Source: Topomyia yanbarensis
Lineage: Eukaryota; Arthropoda; Insecta; Diptera; Culicidae
DNA length: 64,000 bases
NCBI RefSeq assembly: GCF_030247195.1
Contig: NC_080672.1
Location: 191,361,810-191,425,809, forward strand
Direction of reading: 5' to 3'
The notes under the pieces are model-generated. The model made no database searches. It had not been told where the DNA came from and worked only from the letters and a program-made list of their open reading frames with translations. Shown here one piece after another: positions 53,801 to 64,000 of the stretch; within the stretch, counting starts at the first letter, position 1; each line of letters starts with the position of its first letter. The translations under genes were made by a program, and so were the position numbers.

Positions 53801-56800
53801 GACTAAACGCGTACCAGACACGAACTCACACGGGCGTCCTCCCAATCCATGGTGGGACAAAGAGTGCTCAGACGTGTACGCGGAGAAGGCCGCTGCGTAT
53901 AAGACCTTCCGGGACGATGGGCTGCCAGCTAGCTACCGACAGTACGCGATGGCGGAAACGCGCATGAAGAGTTCGATGAAAGCCAAAAAACGTAGCTACT
54001 GGCGCCGGTTCGTCGACGGACTAACGAGAGAAACATCGATGAGCACTCTTTGGAGTACGGCCCAGCGCTCACGAAACCGAAACAGTACTAACGAGAGCGT
54101 GGAATATTCAAACCGTTGGATATTCGATTTCGTCAAGAAGGTTTGTCCGGATTCCGCCCCGGCACAGAAGATCTACCGCGCCGCGTCCCCTCACGATACC
54201 GCGAACGAAACACCGTTTTCGATGGTGGAGTTCTCACTGGTTCTCTTGTCATGTAACAATAAAGCCCCAGGGCCAGACAGAATGAAATTTAACTTGTTAA
54301 AGAATCTGCCAGACTCTGCCAAGAGACGCTTGTTGAATTTATTCAATAGGTTTCTTGAGGGTAATATTGTCCCTCATGACTGGAGTCAAGGCCATTCAAA
54401 AACTAGGAAAACCAGCCTCCGACCACAACTTGTTGATGATCTTGTTTCGTCTGGACTATTGGGTTGAAGCAAATGGCTTACTGCCAGATACACAATTTGG
54501 TTTCCGCAAAGGCAAAGGCACGAACGACTGTCTTGCGTTGATCTCGACCAAAATTCAAATAGCTTATGCTAGCAAAAAGCAGATGGCATCAGTTTTCCTA
54601 GATATAAAGGGGGCTTTTGATTCAGTTTCTATCAAAATTATTTCTGAGAAACTGCACCAGCATGGTCTTTCACCGACTCTAAATAACTTTTTGCTAAACT
54701 TGCTGTCTGAAAAACATAAGATTTTTTTGCATGGTGATTTATCGACATCAATAATTAGCTACATGGGGCTCATGTCTAAGCCCCCTTCGCTATAACTTTT
54801 ACGTGAATGACATTGACGAATGTCTTGTCAATTCCTGCACGCTAGGGCAGCTTGAAGATGACGGTGTGGTCTCTATTACAGGACCCAAAGCCGTCGATCT
54901 GCAAAAACCATTGCAAGATACCTTGGACAATTTGTCTGCTTGGGCCCTCCAGCTTGGTATCGAGTTCTCCACGGAGAAAACTGAGCTAGTCGTATTTTCA
55001 AGGAAGCCTCAACCAGCGCAACTACAGCTTCAATTAATGGGTCAAACTATTGCTCAGGTTTCTATTTTCAAATATCTCGGGGTCTGGTTCGACTCTAATG
55101 GAACCTGGGGATGTCACATTAGGTATCTAAAAAACAAACAAAAGTGCCAGCAAAGGATTAACTGTTTCAGTACACTAACCGGAACATAGTGGGTGCCCAC
55201 CCAGGAGACCTGATCAGGCTGTACCAAACAACGATATTGTCGGTGGTGGAGTATGGGAGTTTCTGTTTCCGCTCCGCTGCGAACATACATTTCATCAAAC
55301 TACAGCGAATCCAATATTGTTGTTTGCGTATTGCTTTGTGTTGCATGCACTCGACACATTGCTGGTTTAGAAGTCATTCTGCAGAAAAATCGATTTTGGG
55401 ACTTCTCATATCGATTACACATCCGATGGGATATCTTGAACCCGTTAGTAATTGCAAATTTCGAAAGGCTTGTCGAGCTCAATTCTCAAAGCCGATTTAT
55501 GTCCTTGCACTTCATTACATGGCACAAAATATCAATCCTTCTTCATACTATCCCAACTGTGTCAATCTCCCCCATGCTTCTGATTCAACTGTATTCTTCG
55601 ACACATCCATGAAGGCCGAGATTCGTGGAATCCCGGATCACATACGTGCGCAAGTGATCCCAAGCATCTTTCATAGTAAATTTCGAGAAGTCGAATGCAA
55701 CAAGATGTTTTACACCGACGGGTCAAGCCTCGACGGCTTCACTGGCTTCGGTATATTCATTCAAAATCTCACCTCCTCATTCAAACTCAATGATCCTGCT
55801 TCAGTTTACGTGGCAGAACTTGCTGCTATTCAGTATATCCTTGGGATCAATGATACTTTGCCCACCGATCATTACTTTATTGTCTCGGATAGCCTCAGCT
55901 CAATCGAGGCTTTCCGTTCAATGAAACCTAGAAAGCACATTCTATATTTTCTGAGGAAAATCTGGGAGCGCCTGCGTGCTTTGTCTGTAAGATCGTACAA
56001 GATTACCTTAGTTTGGGTTCCCTCGAATTGCTCCATTCCAGGTAATGAAGAAGCGGACTCTTTAGCTAAGGCTTTACAAGGTAACATATACAAAAGACCA
56101 ATTAGCTTCAGCGAATTTTTCAGTATTACTCCTCCGAGAACCCTCGAAAGTTGGAAAACTTCATGGAGCAACGGTGAACTGGGAAAGTGGCCACATTCGA
56201 TAATTCCTAAGGTATCGACCTTAGTTCAAGGGGATGGATGTGGGTCGGGATTTCATTTGCGTGATGTCTCAGCTCATGTCCAATCACCACATGCTGGACG
56301 CTCATCTCCGGCGTATTGGGCTCGCGGATAGCGGTATCTGCGCTTATGACAACGGTTATCACGATATCGAACATATTGTCTGGGCATGCGCCGAGTTCTG
56401 TTCTGCCGGATGTACTAGCAAGCCGCGATCTCCTCTACATGTCCCTTATATACACGTTCCTCAAAACCATCAATATCCAAATTTAAATGCCCCTATCATT
56501 TCTCTTATCATTCCCAGAAGTGCCCTCTTCCGCCTACCGTACCCCAACGATGGTCTGATGCGACTCCAAGACGAGACAAAACATGCGCAACGCGGTGTGT
56601 TGGCGATCCGTATCTGAGCCGTACTACGAAATCGTCTAGAGGAACCCCCGTTGGCTCGAGAAAGACCGCCCGGTGTCCCAATACATGATGCATCCGTCCG
56701 AATCTGTAATCCTGGCCTTTGATTCCCGATGCCAGAAACTGAAAGCTTATATCTGTCTCCCCCCCTGTTAGCCTTGTCCACCCTCTCTCCCATGTCTCTG

Positions 56801-57150
56801 ATACACAGAAGTAGGACTTCACCTCTTCCCTTCTTCCCCTTGAATATCTTCACAAAACTTATGAGCCCCGCTATCTTCTAGTCTTAGTTGATCAATATTC
56901 AATCTCGTTAAGGAATGCCCAACAGTACCACTACTTTAAAATAGCCCTAATTAACCCCTCCCCCCTAATCTTAATAAAATTGAACCACTCCCTCTAAAAA
57001 TAGATAACGAAAGAGATTTGGCCCGATCGATGAGAGGGAGAGGTGACGATCTGCTTTTAGGAGAAATTGGGGGTCGATGGGTTAATTAGGAGGTATTGGA
57101 GGCTGCGACGGTGATCACGAAACTGTTGGGAACATGTGATGGCATCATCA
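53800..57150 (+). mobile_element. 5'-truncated I-clade non-LTR retrotransposon
   Basis: The coding remnant lacks the endonuclease domain and starts just before the PWWDKECSDVY motif that precedes the reverse transcriptase in I-type elements. It continues through RT, RNase H and a C-terminal Cys/His motif, followed by a 3' region with AATAAAAT near 56974. An RNase H after the RT marks the I group (as in Aedes Loner-like elements). The 3' boundary is approximate; the tRNA-like sequence begins at 57155. Confidence 0.75.
53841..56617 (+). pseudogene. LINE ORF2 with RT and RNase H, frameshifted
   Basis: The reading frame changes about four times: near 54385, 54795, 55189 and 56240. RT: the region with NNKAPGPDRM, then QFGFRKGKGTND, then MASVFLDIKGAFDSVS (first catalytic Asp). 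The GVPQGS-type motif is lost at the break near 54790, and the active-site motif reads QLEDDGVVS where related elements have ADD. RNase H is at about 55700-56085 with FYTDGSSL, YVAELAAI, VSDSLSSI and WVPSNCSIPGNEEAD; Asn replaces the usual His before Cys. The C-terminal motif in the third frame reads CAYDNGYHDIEHIVWAC, where a C-x-C start has become C-x-Y. Part of the palm is deleted between SDHN and ILFRLDYW. It cannot make active enzyme. Confidence 0.82.
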
Positions 57151-57154
57151 CAGA

Positions 57155-57227
57155 TTCTCGATAGCGGAGTGGTTAACGCACCCAACTAGAGACTGGGAGA
57201 TCGTCGGTTCGATTCCTGCTTGAGGAC
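57155..57227 (+). tRNA. tRNA-like cloverleaf, anticodon AGA, probable pseudogene or SINE head
   Basis: A full cloverleaf can be drawn. The acceptor arms TTCTCGA and TTGAGGA pair in all seven positions with two G-T. The D arm has GCG/CGC, box A is TAGCGGAGTGG and box B is GGTTCGATTCC. The anticodon stem CCCAA/CTGGG has one mismatch, the loop is CTAGAGA with T33, and the anticodon is AGA. The T stem has a mismatch. AGA would read a Ser codon, but the variable loop is only 5 nt, unlike tRNA-Ser. TTTT follows at 57232. More likely a tRNA-derived repeat or pseudogene than a working tRNA. Confidence 0.5.
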
Positions 57228-57800
57228 ATATCTTTTCTCAGTGTTTCCAATAAAGGTGAATTTTCACCGTTTCTTCGTTCTCACCGTCATTCTTTTCATT
57301 GTTTTCCAGTAGACACGTTCATAAAAATCATTGAAAAAGGAAAAAACAAAGACTCACGTCAAAACAACGAAAATAACACTCCCTCTAGTTATTTCTAGTT
57401 AATACGCTTGTAAAATGTTTCGCTTAGTTCATAATTAATTGCTCCAACAATCTCCCTTCCAAAAATCATAAAGTGCATTACTATACAAAGAACACACAAA
57501 ATGACCAGTCTTCCTAATCTTACGAATATTATATTATCCCCTCTTGTATATTTATAAGTTAGCTGTAAAGTTTTTTTATATAAAGTTAGCTGTAAAGTTT
57601 TTATATATATAAAATAAAATAATACACTGATAATATATATTCGTAAATATAATACAATCGATCATGCAATGCACGAATTCATTCGTCGTTTTCTGCAACG
57701 AAGTATTTTCGTGCATTCTAAATAGTAGGTTTCATTCATTTCATATACAAGAATGGTCGCTTGGTGAACGAAAGCTTTCGTAAATTTTACACATTTAATG
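57228..57800. other. No gene recognised
   Basis: AT-rich sequence with a small palindrome GGTGAATTTTCACC near 57256 and a short tandem duplication of TTAGCTGTAAAGTTTTT near 57560-57603. The first part could be the body of a tRNA-derived SINE. Confidence 0.4.
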
Positions 57801-59501
57801 TACACTGCACGAATGTTATCGTTGATAACGACATTATTTTTCTTGAATGAAACGAAATGTTTCGTTTATTCTAATAAACGTTTATGTATATCAAATGATT
57901 TCATTGCTTTCACGAATTTATTTCGTTCATCTTAAGCTAAGTATGCACCTCTTGCGAAATGAAATTTCCTATACAAAATCTATGCATAAAAAACGTCGCG
58001 AATTGCTCGCGAAACAAATTTTCGTTTCTATTTCGTAAGCGGTACGCAGCTCTCGCGAAAACGATAACGAAAAATGAAGTTAGCTGAGACACGGTTCGAC
58101 ATACGATAAGTTTCATAATACTTCCGCGAGACAGCGCTGCTTTCTATGCGCTGTCACCAAGGTAAACTTTTTCCTTGCGAAATAATAGGTTTGTTCCAGT
58201 ACACGGAAGTCACTCCGGAGTAAACAGGAGCAAAAAATCTTTGCTCCTTTTTACTCCGGTTTGCTACCAGAAGAAGAAAAAAGAGAAGAAGAGAGTACAG
58301 GAACGATTTTCTCCGGAGTACTTCCAGTTTCTCCTGGTACTGGAACAGACCTAATGTTCAGCGGTATTATTTCGCACGGAGGCTCGCGAAATTTTGACAG
58401 CTTGCAATGAAAAATATAAAAAACAAGATTGGTAATTTTTTTGTATTTTTTTCATCGCAACCTGTCAAAATTTCGTAGTTTAGAGATTCAATATTTCGAA
58501 TTTGAATGGTAAGTTTAAAAATATTACTGGAAGTGTGATTGTTTCTAGTTTTAAACAATTAAATTTAAATAATTAATATTATTTACAGCACACCCGATCA
58601 AAGCAAATCAGCTCAACTAATCTTGTCTCAACATCCTGGATCTGGCAATCAGCCAACCAACATTAAATCGATACAACCGCAGCAGTACCAACAACTCCAA
58701 ATCCAGCAACACCCAACAACCCTCAAAAAAGGACCACATAGCAATTACTGCTCAAACGAACAACAGGAGTTTACGAATGCTGGACACATCGGAAAACATT
58801 TCATCGGCACATTCTGCCTTAAAACTTGTCTGCCACTATTTTTACCAGTAGTTACCTTCCTGATTTAGAGAAATCGGAGTCATGCACAAACGTCATATTC
58901 CACCCTTGGTTCCTACCAGTTCCTTGCATGAAAATATCGCTTCCTCCACAGTGCTCGTGATTCCATTCCAGCAGCAGCAAGCAATCACTATTCGAGTGCT
59001 TATCGCCAACATTTCACAGCAAGCTCAGCAGCAGAACCACCTTCAACCATAACATCAGAAAATTAAGGTTTCCTCCAGACCATGACCATCATCCTAAAGG
59101 TCGGTAGCAATAATGTTCAACCGACGGTACAACCTGGTCAGCAACCGCAATTAGTGCAATAGATCCAAGCCAAATGTAGAAGACCATTGACCAACTGCAA
59201 AAAAAGATAGCAACAGCGAATTCAAACACAGTAGCAGCAGCATACTATACTGTACCATGCGGTGTGCAGGAGGACTTTTTTATTCAGTTGGTGCGGCAAG
59301 GTGAGACATTTTTATAACCTTTTACATTTCTTATAAAAGAAATGTATAGAATTCGCTCAAACTTTCAAGATTTTTTCCGATGCCCGGAGGGCCGAGTCTT
59401 ATATACCAATCGACTCAGCTCGACGATTTGGGACAATGTTTGCAGTTTTTTTTGAATTATCTGCCGAAATTGACAATATAGATTAACAATTTATATGTTT
59501 A
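57801..59501. repeat. Tandem duplication, unit 1 (1,701 bp)
   Basis: TACACTGCACGAATGTTATC at 57801 recurs at 59502, and the two units then run in parallel with few substitutions. Unit 1 has about 50 bp (near 58205-58265, with the motif ACTCCGG) and about 82 bp (near 59000-59075) that unit 2 lacks. Confidence 0.88.
58589..59300 (+). pseudogene. Broken exon-like gene fragment, unit 1
   Basis: A good acceptor (TATTATTTACAG, ending 58588) opens a frame encoding Gln/Ser/Pro-rich sequence (QHPGSGNQPTN, QPQQYQQLQIQQHP). It stops at 58866-58868. Further coding-like pieces follow in other frames (ILKVGSNNVQPTV and QPGQQPQ near 59090-59160; VPCGVQEDFFIQLV near 59255-59295), ending at a donor-like AAG/GTGAGA at 59300/59301. 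It looks like exon sequence of a Gln-rich nuclear protein captured by a repeat. I do not recognise the gene. Confidence 0.45.
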
Positions 59502-61074
59502 TACACTGCACGAATGTTATCGTTGATAACGACATTATTTTTCTTGAATGAAACGAAATGTTTCGTTTATTCTAATAAACGTTTATGTATATCAAATGAT
59601 TTCATTGCTTTCACGAATTTATTTCGTTCATCTTAAGCTAAGTATGCACCTCTTGCGAAATGAAATTTCCTATACAAAATCTATGCATAAAAAACGTCGC
59701 GAATTGCTCGCGAAACAAATTTTCGTTTCTATTTCGTAAGCGGTACGCAGCTCTCGCGAAAACGATAACGAAAAATGAAGTTAGCTGAGACACGGTTCGA
59801 CATACGATAAGTTTCATAATACTTCCGCGAGACAGCGCTGCTTTCTATGCGCTGTCACCAAGGCAAACTTTTTCCTTGCGAAATAATAGGAATAATGTTC
59901 CAGTACACGGTTTGCGACCAGAAGAAGAAAAAAGAGAAGAAGAGAGTACAGGAACGATTTTCTCCGGAGTACTTCCAGTTTCTCCTGGTACTGGAACAGA
60001 CCTAATGTTCAGCGGTATTATTTCGCACGGAGGCTCGCGAAATTTTGACAGCTTGCAATGAAAAATATAAAAAACAAGATTGGTAATTTTTTTGTATTTT
60101 TTTTATCGCAACCTGTCAAAATTTCGTAGTTTAGAGATTCAATATTTCGAATTTGAATGGTAAGTTTAAAAATATTACTGGAAGTGTGATTGTTTCTAGT
60201 TTTAAACAATTAAATTTAAATAATTAATATTATTTACAGTACACCCGATCAAAGAAAATCAGCTCAACTAATCTTGTCTCAACATCCTGGATCTGGCAAT
60301 CAGCCAACCAACATTAAATCGATACAATCGCAGCAGTACCAACAACTCCAAATCCAGCAACACCCAACAACCCTCAAAAAAGGACCACATAGCAATTACT
60401 GCTCAAACGAACAACAGGAGTTTACGAATGATGGACACATCGGAAAACATTTCATCGGCACATTCTGCCTTAAAACTTGTCTGCCACTATTTTTACCAGT
60501 AGTTACCTTCCTGATTTAGAGAAATCGGAGTCATGCACAAACGTCATATTCCACCCTTGGTTCCTACCAGTTCCTTGCATGAAAATATCGCTTCCTCCAC
60601 AGTGCTCGTGATTCCATTCCAGCAGCAGCAAGCAATTAAGGTTTCCTCCAGACCATGACCATCATCCTAAAGGTCGGTAGCAATAATGTTCAACCGACGG
60701 TACAACCTGGTCAGCAACCGCAATTAGTGCAATAGATCCAAGCCAAATGTAGAAGACCATTGACCAACTGCAAAAAAAGATAGCAACAGCGAATTCAAAC
60801 ACAGTAGCAGCAGCATACTATACTGTACCATGCGGTGTGCAGGAGGACTTTTTTATTCAGTTGGTGCGGCAAGGTGAGACATTTTTATAACCTTTTACAT
60901 TTCTTATAAAAGAAATGTATAGAATTCGTTCAAACTTTCAAGATTTTTTCCGATGCCCGGAGGGCCGAGTCTTATATACCAATCGACTCAGCTCGACGAT
61001 TTGGGACAATGTTTGCAGTTTTTTTTGAATTATCTGCCGAAATTGACAATATAGATTAACAATTTATATGTTTT
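59502..61074. repeat. Tandem duplication, unit 2 (about 1,573 bp)
   Basis: Second copy of 57801-59501 with the two deletions. The unit ends at TTATATGTTT, after which the sequence moves into the dispersed repeat at 61108. Confidence 0.88.
60240..60873 (+). pseudogene. Broken exon-like gene fragment, unit 2
   Basis: Copy of 58589-59300 with an 82-bp internal deletion and a few substitutions (one Pro to Ser, one Ala to Asp in the first frame). Acceptor and donor motifs are kept. Its decay matches unit 1, so the fragment was already broken before the tandem duplication. Confidence 0.45.
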
Positions 61075-61107
61075 TAGATAGCTTTAACGAACACCTTTCA
61101 AACAAGC

Positions 61108-61330
61108 TATAGATTGTATCGATTTTGTTGGCTATTTTCGGCAAATTTGAGACTAAGAGAAACGAAAGCAATGAAATTGAAAGACGGATAGGTATTCTAG
61201 AGCGAATCAGTTATAAACTTAGAACGGAAAACTAGAACTAGGCAGGCTCATATGGGCATGATTGAAAGGAAATGTGAAGAATTTTTTGCCTTCTGCAGAG
61301 TAGGAGTTGGGCGTTTCACCCAAGTCTACC
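61108..61330 (-). repeat. Dispersed repeat shared with 6289-6520
   Basis: Closely similar to 6289-6520 from ATCGATTTTGTTGGC to GAGTTGGGCGT. The ORF1 fragment present next to the other copy is missing here. Confidence 0.65.
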
Positions 61331-62154
61331 GCATGGTCTATGGTAGAACATAACTCATCATCATGTTTTACCGCCGACGCCGGCGTAGAACCTTGCGGCA
61401 ATTAAAACATAGTAACATACAAGCTATAGATTGTTGAAATCGGACTATTATCAAAAGAGATATTTAACATTAAATGCGGACGAAAGATTTTTATCATTTC
61501 CCATTGCCAGAAATATGACCAAAAACATGTAATCTATTATTAACGCCAAAACGGCTTATTTTAGGTCAATAGTATCTTCGGAGAATTTAATGGAGGTAAT
61601 ATGCCCTTTCTTTTGGTATTGTGCTTTTGCTGATTAATCCCCCTATGAGTGAGATATTTTCACAAATTTTCTTGGAAGTGATTATATCGAAATGATGTCT
61701 TCAGCAAATTTGTAGCTCTTACTTTTGCGAATAACTTTACTGAAGACTTTAAATATCTATTTTGAATACTTTAAAAGTTATGGCTTGTTGTTTGTTGATT
61801 ACTCTTTGTCGCCTATTTATTGTTCAATATAGTAATAATCCATTGAAATAAGCTAAACATTATTTCGATAAAACAAATTTTGTATTTCATTTTACTATCT
61901 ACAACCGCTAGAAATAATCACCGAATACTTCCAAGTTGTCTGGAAGGAACTTGATAACTTATCAATACAAAAATGTTCATTTGTGCGAACCTTCTGACTG
62001 CAATTTTTCTAACTTATAATCACAGACAAACAGACGTAACACGAGATGAATTTTCATCGCCCACAGAAAAAACGGTCGATTTAAATTATGAAAAATGCGC
62101 CATTTCACCGAGCGTGGCGCTTGTGAAGCGATTTTGACACATAGCCATAATGTG
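61331..62154. other. No gene recognised
   Basis: AT-rich spacer without supported features. Confidence 0.4.
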
Positions 62155-62157
62155 TAA

Positions 62158-62571
62158 GAGCATGTTCAGGAGCGTTTTGTTTTGTATAGGAGTTTCAAAG
62201 TAGAACTGGAACTGAAAGATTCACATCCCCAGCAGAGCGTTTTGTTTTATAATTTCGAACAGTTTTATTTTAAAATTTAAAACTGTTATACGATGCCGTT
62301 CTATTTGTTGCTAATTTTAAAACATGTTTAGAACTGTGTTTTAAATACATGAAGAGTACTCAGCACAGACACTTAGACCCGATAGACTGGGGAAAAATAA
62401 ATTTGAATGCAGTAACGCTGAAGGCATGGCGGGACATGAATTTTAAACTGAATAGAAAACCCGCTAAAACTGCTGCTGGGGACAGCAAGTTCTAGTTTTA
62501 AAATTTTCAGTTTTATTTTATAGAACTGTCAAAATTATGCATCTATAACTGAAACACTCCTGAACATGCCC
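62158..62571. mobile_element. PIF/Harbinger-like MITE with TAA target site
   Basis: Left end GAGCATGTTCAGGAGCGTTT and the reverse complement of the right end, GGGCATGTTCAGGAGTGTTT, match, with TAA at 62155-62157 and 62572-62574. A 3-bp TAA duplication with G-rich termini fits Tourist-like (PIF/Harbinger) elements. Its interior matches the older repeat at 4672-4940. 414 bp, no ORF. Confidence 0.75.
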
Positions 62572-62643
62572 TAACTTCGTTACCGCAAGCACCCGAAAAC
62601 CAAGATGAAAGGAAAGAAAGGTGGAAACATTCGTCACTTTTAA

Positions 62644-62844
62644 GGTTGCACAGAGAAAGCGCAAAATTCGCAAACGAAAAAAGCAGTTTTTTTCCACACC
62701 GTATGTCAGATCTTCATAAAAATCAATCAGCGTATGTAGAATGTTGTTACAGTACTGCTGATTGATTTTTATGAAGATCTGACATACGGTGTGGAAAAAA
62801 ACTGCTTTTTTCGTTTGCGAATTTTGCGCTTTCTCTGTGCAACC
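62644..62844. mobile_element. Perfect hairpin MITE with TTAA target site
   Basis: Two 88-bp arms (62644-62731 and 62757-62844), which I read as exact reverse complements, surround a 25-bp loop. TTAA lies at 62640-62643 and 62845-62848. Termini GGTTGCACAGAGAAAGCGC. The RNA from either strand would fold into a long uninterrupted hairpin. No ORF. Superfamily uncertain (TTAA as in piggyBac, but the termini are not of the CCC type). Confidence 0.85.
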
Positions 62845-62930
62845 TTAAGTATATTAGTTTTATACATGTCAAATGGAACAAAGTGTCCGCGACTCATAAA
62901 ATAAGTAAACATCGTCTAACTAGACACCCA

Positions 62931-63305
62931 GATGGTGCTAGTTACTGACGAGATGAATTCGAAACACAAAAAAAAACTTAATTTAAGTTAGGTTTTGTGC
63001 CCTTAACGCGCAAAGTGGTTTAATCCAATTTTCCCTTATGGGAATTAATATTGCATAATGCAAGGCGTTTGGCTCCCGAGCCAAAAGACAAGAGTTCGTT
63101 TTCGCTTTCTCGTCAGCAAACCTGAGCCTCTGTGCTTGCTTCCCGGGACATCACTCGGGACAAGTAAGTTGCTTTGAACGTTCACATGTGTCGTGTGAAC
63201 TGTTTGGAATTTTTTTTGTGTCTAACTAGTGCTAATTTGGGTACTAGTTTAGATGGTGCTAGTTACTGACGAGATGAATTCGAAACACAAAAAATAAAAC
63301 TTAAT
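62931..63305. repeat. Pair of about 50-bp direct repeats
   Basis: GATGGTGCTAGTTACTGACG and the following GAGATGAATTCGAAACAC occur at 62931 and 63252, each followed by an A-rich tract and ACTTAAT. The 270 bp between them hold no recognisable gene. A local tandem duplication or an old LTR pair is possible. Confidence 0.6.
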
Positions 63306-63554
63306 AAACATAAAGATCCGAACGAGCGTCCTGATTCTTTAGCGCACGATGAAAAGAGAGAAAAGGCCGAACTTCACCACGGATCTTCCGATTCGAACAC
63401 TTCTTGACACTTTTTATATCGAAACTATCGATAAAAATAGATATGACTGAACCGAATCAAAACCTCTGGCAACAGAAGAGCCCACTACCGTTTGTTTATG
63501 TTTTCCGTTTGTTTTATCGGTTTTATGGAAGAAATATGGCAATAGTACTTATAC
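63306..63554. other. No gene recognised
   Basis: Short spacer with no supported feature. Confidence 0.35.
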
Positions 63555-63911
63555 TTGGAACAATGTGACATCTTGTATCGTCTTGCCCGAAAACATAACC
63601 GCCATTATCATTTTATGCAAACCAAAACAAACAAAATGGTCCAGAATGTGAAATGCATTCCTGTCGAAGTGTCCAAGGCAAGAATTGTTCAAAATCATTT
63701 CGTATTTTCCTGCACGACGCTGATCGGTGAGCAGATAATTTTAGGATCTTGCCAATTTAACTGGTTCGGCGTAACGAATCTAACCGGATGTATGCAATGG
63801 ATTCGAATTTGTCGATCCGCGGAACTGACGGAAAAATTCAACTTTGGCATGGTGCAGAAGTTACGAAAACTGAAGATACGCTTAGACCATATTCAATCTA
63901 GATATATTTAA
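63555..63911 (+). CDS. Hypothetical 118-codon ORF
   Basis: Open from ATG (MEQCDILYRLARK) to TAA. No domain, signal or repeat was recognised. It ends 33 bp before a degenerate histone-like stem-loop, but its sequence does not resemble a core histone. It may be a chance frame or a decayed gene. Confidence 0.2.
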   Translation: MEQCDILYRLARKHNRHYHFMQTKTNKMVQNVKCIPVEVSKARIVQNHFVFSCTTLIGEQIILGSCQFNWFGVTNLTGCMQWIRICRSAELTEKFNFGMVQKLRKLKIRLDHIQSRYI

Positions 63912-63944
63912 TGATCCGTCGCAACCCAACAGTATCGCCGAAAG

Positions 63945-63961
63945 GGTTTTTTTTCAGGACC
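63945..63961 (+). promoter_or_regulatory. Degenerate histone-like stem-loop
   Basis: GGTTTTTTTTCAGGACC keeps the CAGGACC half and the GG start but has an extra T and weak T-G pairs. The upstream context CCAACAGTATCGCCGAAA resembles that of stem-loop B. A possible histone remnant at the edge of the window. Confidence 0.4.
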
Positions 63962-64000
63962 AAAAGAATTAAATTATATTTTCCTACGGCGATTGCTCAT

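Noticed and set aside
63555..63911. ORF before the last stem-loop as a histone gene
   Set aside because: Its translation has no convincing match to H1, H2A, H2B, H3 or H4; listed only as hypothetical.

Overview
The window looks like nuclear DNA of a culicine mosquito, most likely Aedes. The case rests on AT-rich intergenic DNA, spliceosomal GT/AG introns, a Ty3/Gypsy element, an I-type LINE, many MITEs with insect-style target sites, and a short repeat motif with a TATG microsatellite that I remember from Aedes sequence. The genus is an inference. No confident intact host gene is visible. Nearly everything recognisable is a mobile element, its debris, or decayed histone gene copies.

Layout. 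Positions 1-7.1 kb hold a long-inverted-repeat element (955-3185) split by an ORF1-only retrotransposon (minus strand, 1212-2255), plus small MITEs and a second ORF1 fragment. Positions 7.35-11.95 kb hold a two-gene DNA transposon of the ISL2EU type. It carries a SWIM plus YqaJ-nuclease gene (+) convergent with a THAP plus DDE transposase gene (-). Both genes are broken by stops and frame changes, several of them in runs of A. Positions 13.5-15.1 kb hold two decayed histone H3 genes with promoter-like and 3' stem-loop remains; further histone debris lies near 21-22.5 kb and 35-36.5 kb.

Positions 15771-47279 form a direct tandem duplication of two almost identical units: 15771-29882 (14,112 bp) and 29883-47279 (17,397 bp). 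The first unit has lost about 3.3 kb, and the junction between the units runs through the gag gene of a Gypsy element, creating a chimeric ORF. The duplicated DNA contains the left part of a large composite element. Its complete copy is at 37985-52270, with termini CACAGTGGGC, a 5-bp target duplication CACCG, and long inverted arms made of 173-bp tandem repeats. Nested in it are a 3,167-bp Transib-like foldback element (39603-42769, target duplication CATTG) that encodes the RAG1-like C-terminal part of a transposase, an Aedes-type repeat with a (TATG)n microsatellite, and an apparently intact 5.75-kb Gypsy retrotransposon (45233-50986) with identical LTRs and one 1,590-codon gag-pol frame.

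Positions 53-64 kb hold a TA-flanked MITE, a 5'-truncated I-clade LINE with RT and RNase H, a tRNA-like cloverleaf, a 1.6-1.7-kb tandem duplication carrying a broken gene fragment, a TAA-flanked MITE, a near-perfect TTAA-flanked hairpin, and a last possible histone stem-loop.

The most interesting items are the ISL2EU nuclease/transposase pair, the RAG1-like ORF in its 1.4-kb inverted arms, the outer element whose termini share the CACAGTG heptamer and whose arms are a satellite array, and the tandem duplication whose two copies differ by an inversion plus deletion inside the Transib element.
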